Below are positions 7,190-9,950 of a stretch of DNA of 9,950 nucleotides, piece by piece. The position numbers and the translations under genes are program-made. Below the pieces are notes generated by a model. It did not search any database. It saw only the letters and a list, made by a program, of their open reading frames with translations, and had not been told where the DNA came from. Numbering within the stretch: position 1 is the first letter of the stretch; every line of letters begins with the position of its first letter. The DNA comes from an uncultured Oscillospiraceae bacterium (lineage in GTDB: Bacteria; Bacillota; Clostridia; Oscillospirales; Oscillospiraceae), in assembly GCA_934643765.1 (NCBI GenBank), contig CAKUCT010000057.1, forward strand, positions 1 to 9,950, given 5' to 3'.

Positions 7190-7221
7190 AAAAGCGCCGG
7201 AGCGTTTGCTCCGGCGCTTTT
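7190..7221 (-). terminator. Strong intrinsic terminator of the cysteine-tail gene
   Basis: AAAAGCGCCGGAGC (7190-7203) pairs perfectly with GCTCCGGCGCTTTT (7208-7221) around a 4-base loop: a 14-base, GC-rich stem ending in T on the minus strand. It begins 4 bases after the stop codon of the gene at 7226-7723, the expected place. Confidence 0.8.
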
Positions 7222-7225
7222 TGTC

Positions 7226-7723
7226 TTATTCTGCTTTCGGCGTATCGTCCGCAACCTCGATCTTGATCTCGGTCGGGGCCTCGGATGCTTCCTCGCTCGG
7301 CTGCGCGCAGCAGCACGGCGTTTCCTCGCAGCCGCAGCTTTCTTCCTTGGCTTCCTCTGCCGGCGCTTCGCAGCAGGATTCTGCATCGGCAAAATCAGCT
7401 TCTTCTGCGGCGGGCGCTTCCTCGCCGGAGGCGGCGCGAATGTCGTCGATGTAGTCCTTCAGCTCCGCGATCAGCTTCTTGGACTCGTCGATCTTCTGGC
7501 ACCAGGGCAGGTATTCCGCCGTGTCCATCTCCTCGCCGACGGCGTAGTCACGATAGTAGAGCTTGCCGAGCTGGGCCTCTGCCTTGCGGATTTTGTCTTC
7601 CTCGGCATAGATCGAAACGTTTGCCTTGGCGATTGCGGCCAGATCCTTGGCCTTCTGGGTTGCGGACTGGGCTGCGCCGATCGCAAAGTTTTTGACACTT
7701 TCAAAGTTTTCAGAGAAATTCAT
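7226..7723 (-). CDS. Unrecognised acidic protein with cysteine-clustered tail
   Basis: A 165-residue protein I cannot assign to a named family. Residues 1-98 look mostly helical and partly coiled coil: an Ala/Lys-rich first half (FESVKNFAIGAAQSATQKAKDLAAIAKANVSIYAEEDKIRKAEAQLGKLYYRDYA), then a second helix (CQKIDESKKLIAELKDYIDDIRAA). Residues about 99-165 are Glu/Ala-rich, probably disordered, and carry seven cysteines: C117, C118, C130, C132, C137, C138 and C139. There is no signal peptide or membrane segment, so it is likely cytoplasmic. Many clostridial proteins of this layout end in a zinc ribbon, and a loose metal-binding tail is possible here, but this is inference. The ATG at 7721-7723 has AGGGAG about 8 bases upstream. 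It has its own promoter and terminator, so it is a single-gene unit. Confidence 0.85.
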   Translation of the reverse strand: MNFSENFESVKNFAIGAAQSATQKAKDLAAIAKANVSIYAEEDKIRKAEAQLGKLYYRDYAVGEEMDTAEYLPWCQKIDESKKLIAELKDYIDDIRAASGEEAPAAEEADFADAESCCEAPAEEAKEESCGCEETPCCCAQPSEEASEAPTEIKIEVADDTPKAE

Positions 7724-7759
7724 AATACAGTCTCCCTTCCAGATTGTTTCTTGTGATTG

Positions 7760-7788
7760 ATTATAGCATACTTTCTGCCATATGACAG
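7760..7788 (-). promoter_or_regulatory. Strong sigma-A-type promoter of the cysteine-tail gene
   Basis: On the minus strand the -10 is a perfect TATAAT (7760-7765) with the TGC extension (7766-7768), and the -35 is CTGTCA (7783-7788, 4 of 6 matches to TTGACA), 17 bases apart. The predicted start near 7753 leaves an untranslated leader of about 30 bases. A near-palindrome (7775-7788, CTGTCAT then ATGGCAG on the minus strand, one G-T mismatch) covers the -35 and could bind a regulator. Confidence 0.8.
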
Positions 7789-7809
7789 CTTTTCACAGAG
7801 GTTTTTCAA

Positions 7810-7832
7810 AAAATTCATATTTTAGGAATTTT
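7810..7832 (-). terminator. Weak AT-only hairpin at the end of lgt
   Basis: AAAATTC (7810-7816) and GAATTTT (7826-7832) can pair around the lgt stop codon, followed by six T on the minus strand. The stem has only one G-C pair, so it would be a poor terminator. No better one is seen between lgt and the next promoter. Confidence 0.25.
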
Positions 7833-8697
7833 CGCCCTCGTCCTGCGCAGCCTCCTGCGCCGCTTTGACACGGTTGACAAACAGATTTTCCGCCTGCGGC
7901 TTTTTCTTCACCAGCACCAGGACGATTGCCGCCGTGGCCAGCACGAACGACACCGCCGCCACCAGCTGGCTGACGCGGATGCCGGTGGAGAACAGATACA
8001 GGCTGTCGGTGCGCAGGCCCTCAATCCAGGCCCGGCCCAGGCCGTACCACGCGACATAGAGCAGGAACATCTGCCCGTCAAACTTCCGCTTTTTGCAGTA
8101 CAGGTGCAGCCCGATGAAGCCCACCAGGTTCCACACCGATTCATACAAAAACGTCGGATGATAGTATGTCACGGCGCCGGACGCGTCCACAAGGCCCATC
8201 TTGAAAAAGGAATCTGTCACGCTGCCGTGCGCCTCGCGGTTCATGAAATTTCCCCACCGGCCGCAGAACTGGCCGATGATCACACCCATGGACGCCACGT
8301 CCAGCATCACAAGCGTCGGAATTTTCTTGATCTTACTCAACGCAATAATGACAATCGCGCCGCCGATGATGCCGCCGTAGATGGCAAGGCCGCCCTCCCA
8401 GATGTAGAGCACGGAGATCGGGTTGTCTTTATAGAGCTCCCAGTAGAAAATACAGTAGTACAGCCGCGCGCACACAACGCCGATGGGCACGGCCCACAGA
8501 ACCATATCCAGCGTATCGTCCGCCGTCAGGCCGAACACCGGCGCGCGGTACATCATATAAAGCACCGCCAGCAAAAAGCCCATGGCAATGATGATGCCAT
8601 ACCAGTAAATATCCTTTCCGAACACCGTAAAGGCCACGGGACTCGGGTCTACCGTAATGCCCAGGTTCGGAAATGAAATCGGGGATGTCAGAAACAT
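7822..8697 (-). CDS. lgt: Prolipoprotein diacylglyceryl transferase
   Basis: A 291-residue integral membrane enzyme that moves diacylglycerol from phosphatidylglycerol onto the lipobox cysteine of prolipoproteins, the first step of lipoprotein maturation. About seven hydrophobic segments are visible. The Lgt signature GRWGNFMNREAHG (146-158) is intact, as are HPTFLYES (180-187) and GLGRAWIEGLRTDSLY (219-234). WEGGLAIYGG (100-109) has Tyr107 where E. coli has the essential His103; I believe many clostridial Lgt proteins share this. The start at 8695-8697 (MFLTSPISFP) is chosen over one 14 codons upstream because it has AGAAGG 6 bases before it and the extra residues would overlap the preceding gene. 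It lies 13 bases after the M16 gene and is probably cotranscribed with it. Confidence 0.96.
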   Translation of the reverse strand: MFLTSPISFPNLGITVDPSPVAFTVFGKDIYWYGIIIAMGFLLAVLYMMYRAPVFGLTADDTLDMVLWAVPIGVVCARLYYCIFYWELYKDNPISVLYIWEGGLAIYGGIIGGAIVIIALSKIKKIPTLVMLDVASMGVIIGQFCGRWGNFMNREAHGSVTDSFFKMGLVDASGAVTYYHPTFLYESVWNLVGFIGLHLYCKKRKFDGQMFLLYVAWYGLGRAWIEGLRTDSLYLFSTGIRVSQLVAAVSFVLATAAIVLVLVKKKPQAENLFVNRVKAAQEAAQDEGENS

Positions 8698-8710
8698 ATG
8701 CTGCCTTCTT

Positions 8711-9950
8711 TCAGTTCTTCGGGGTGATGACCGATACAAACGCCAGTTCTTCTTTGACGTTCTCGCGGATGAATTGTTCCACGTCCTCGGCCGTCACGCC
8801 GGCATAAATTTCGGGGTAGTCCAGATACTCCGCCCCGTCAAAGTAATACGCGCACATGCGGTAGCAGGTGCTCTCAAAGCCGTCAAACTCCCGGAGTCTT
8901 CTGCCCGTGACCGATTTTTTGAGCCGCTCCAGCTGCGCCCGGTCAACGCCGGTCCGGCCGATCGTCTCGGCCTGCTGCAGCACCTCGCGCAAAATGCGCT
9001 CGGGGTCTTCGCTGTCACCCGCCAGTTCCAGAAGCGCCATGCCCTTCATGCGCTCATAGTCGACAGAAAAATCGGCGTCGATGACGTTTTCATCGTAGAG
9101 CTTCTGATAAAGCTTGGACGACTCACCGATCAGCATTTCGCCCGCGAGCTCTCCGATGAGCTCCATGCGCATCGCCTCCGCGCCGCGCCCGGCGTCCGGG
9201 CAGCGAAAGCCGATGGCAAACGTCGGCATGGAAATTTCCATCTGCTTTTCGATCCGCTTCGGCCCGTTGGCCGCAGTCTCCGGCGCGCCGTAGCAGCGCG
9301 TGATCTCCGGCCTGCAGCCGGGGCCGGTCTGCCGGCGCGCCTGCTCGATGACGCTGGCCGCGTCCACATCGCCAATCACGCAGACAATCATGTTTGACGG
9401 GTCATAAAACGCGCTGTGGCACAGCTTCAGCGTCTCGGCGGTAATCTCCTGGATGCTCTCGACCGAGCCCGCAATCGGGTTTCTTGCCGGGTGGTTCTGA
9501 TACATGAGCCGGAACAGGTTCTCCATCACGGCAGAGTCCGCGCTGTCGTCGTACATCCGGATTTCCTGGGCGATGATGCCGCGCTCTTTTTCGACGCTTT
9601 CCTCGGTAAAATACCCGGTTCTGACCATGCGCAGAAGAATCTCAAAGTTCTCTTCAAAGTGCTCCGCGCACTCGACATAGTAGGCCGTCATGGTGTAGCT
9701 TGTAAAGGCGTTGTTGGCACCTGCGTATTTCGCGAACTCCTGCATGGCGTTGCCTTCCGGCAGATCGAACATCTTGTGCTCAAGATAGTGCGCCACGCCC
9801 TGCGGCGTTGTATAGTGCGTTCCGTTGAGGATGAACTCCGCGTCAATCGAGCCGTAATCCGTCGCCGCAAACGCGTACCGCTTGGCAAAGCCCGGCTTTT
9901 CCACCACGCGCACCAGAAGCCCGTTTTCCAGCCGCTCCTCAAAATAATGC
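8711..9950 (-). CDS. ymfH: M16 metallopeptidase family protein, YmfH type, 5' truncated
   Basis: At least 412 residues of an M16 (pitrilysin/insulinase) family protein. The reading frame continues to the right edge (HYFEERLENGLLVRVV...), so the true start is outside the window; the GTG at 9911-9913 is internal. The zinc motif HxxEH is present as GVAHYLEHKMF (His at 9788-9790), and the third ligand is probably the second Glu of EKERGIIAQEIRMY, about 71 residues on, so the active site looks complete. This fits YmfH, the partner of YmfF; in Bacillus the pair is associated with EF-P aminopentanol modification. A ymfF-like gene would be expected just upstream, outside the window. The YmfH assignment over other M16 members rests on motif resemblance and the lgt neighbour. 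Confidence 0.88.
   Translation of the reverse strand, partial: HYFEERLENGLLVRVVEKPGFAKRYAFAATDYGSIDAEFILNGTHYTTPQGVAHYLEHKMFDLPEGNAMQEFAKYAGANNAFTSYTMTAYYVECAEHFEENFEILLRMVRTGYFTEESVEKERGIIAQEIRMYDDSADSAVMENLFRLMYQNHPARNPIAGSVESIQEITAETLKLCHSAFYDPSNMIVCVIGDVDAASVIEQARRQTGPGCRPEITRCYGAPETAANGPKRIEKQMEISMPTFAIGFRCPDAGRGAEAMRMELIGELAGEMLIGESSKLYQKLYDENVIDADFSVDYERMKGMALLELAGDSEDPERILREVLQQAETIGRTGVDRAQLERLKKSVTGRRLREFDGFESTCYRMCAYYFDGAEYLDYPEIYAGVTAEDVEQFIRENVKEELAFVSVITPKN

Noticed and set aside
8698..8739. lgt start 14 codons upstream (MYRSSPRR...)
   Set aside because: It would overlap the M16 gene, adds charged residues foreign to Lgt N-termini, and the inner ATG has its own ribosome site.
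9911..9913. GTG as the start of the M16 gene
   Set aside because: The same frame stays open to the window edge with family-like sequence (ERLENGLLVRVV), so the gene is truncated and the GTG is internal.
1..9950. CRISPR array, tRNA, rRNA, insertion sequence or phage genes
   Set aside because: I saw no regularly spaced repeats, no cloverleaf with a CCA-type end, and no transposase, integrase or phage structural motifs. The XRE gene alone is not evidence of a prophage because it is coupled to comEC.

Overview
The window looks like chromosomal DNA from a GC-rich low-copy Firmicute, most likely a gut clostridium of the Oscillospiraceae/Ruminococcaceae type. This is inferred from the proteins: a clostridial-type RNase M5, Lgt next to a YmfH-type M16 protein, and comEC followed by holA. 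Strong AGGAGG-like ribosome sites agree with it. Every gene I can support is on the minus strand, so the window is described here from right (upstream) to left (downstream).

Right part (7822-9950): an M16-family peptidase homologue of the YmfH type, cut off at its 5' end by the window edge, is followed 13 bases later by lgt, the enzyme that attaches diacylglycerol to prolipoproteins. Next is a separately transcribed gene (7226-7723). It has a very good extended -10 promoter, a good ribosome site and a strong hairpin terminator, and encodes an unrecognised acidic protein with a cysteine-clustered tail.

Middle (6901-7225): 325 bases without a convincing gene, packed with perfect or near-perfect inverted repeats. 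It also carries the likely promoter and operator of the next operon. This is the least explained part of the window.

Left part (176-6900): a compressed six-gene operon in which each gene overlaps the next: XRE-family regulator, comEC (DNA uptake channel), holA (DNA polymerase III delta), rnmV (5S rRNA maturation nuclease), an ABC-F ATPase and a membrane-anchored DUF218/YdcF protein. Three of the five junctions are ATGA overlaps, one overlaps by 8 bases with a GTG start, and one by 35 bases. Translational coupling throughout is likely, and a small regulator at the head may control the whole set. The left edge (1-175) holds further inverted repeats and a CTTTCTTTTG-type repeat, but no convincing gene.

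Most genes are ordinary housekeeping genes. I did not find a clear new multi-gene system. The best leads are the hairpin-rich intergenic block, the paired operator-like sites and possibly leaderless start of the XRE gene, and the cysteine-tailed small protein.
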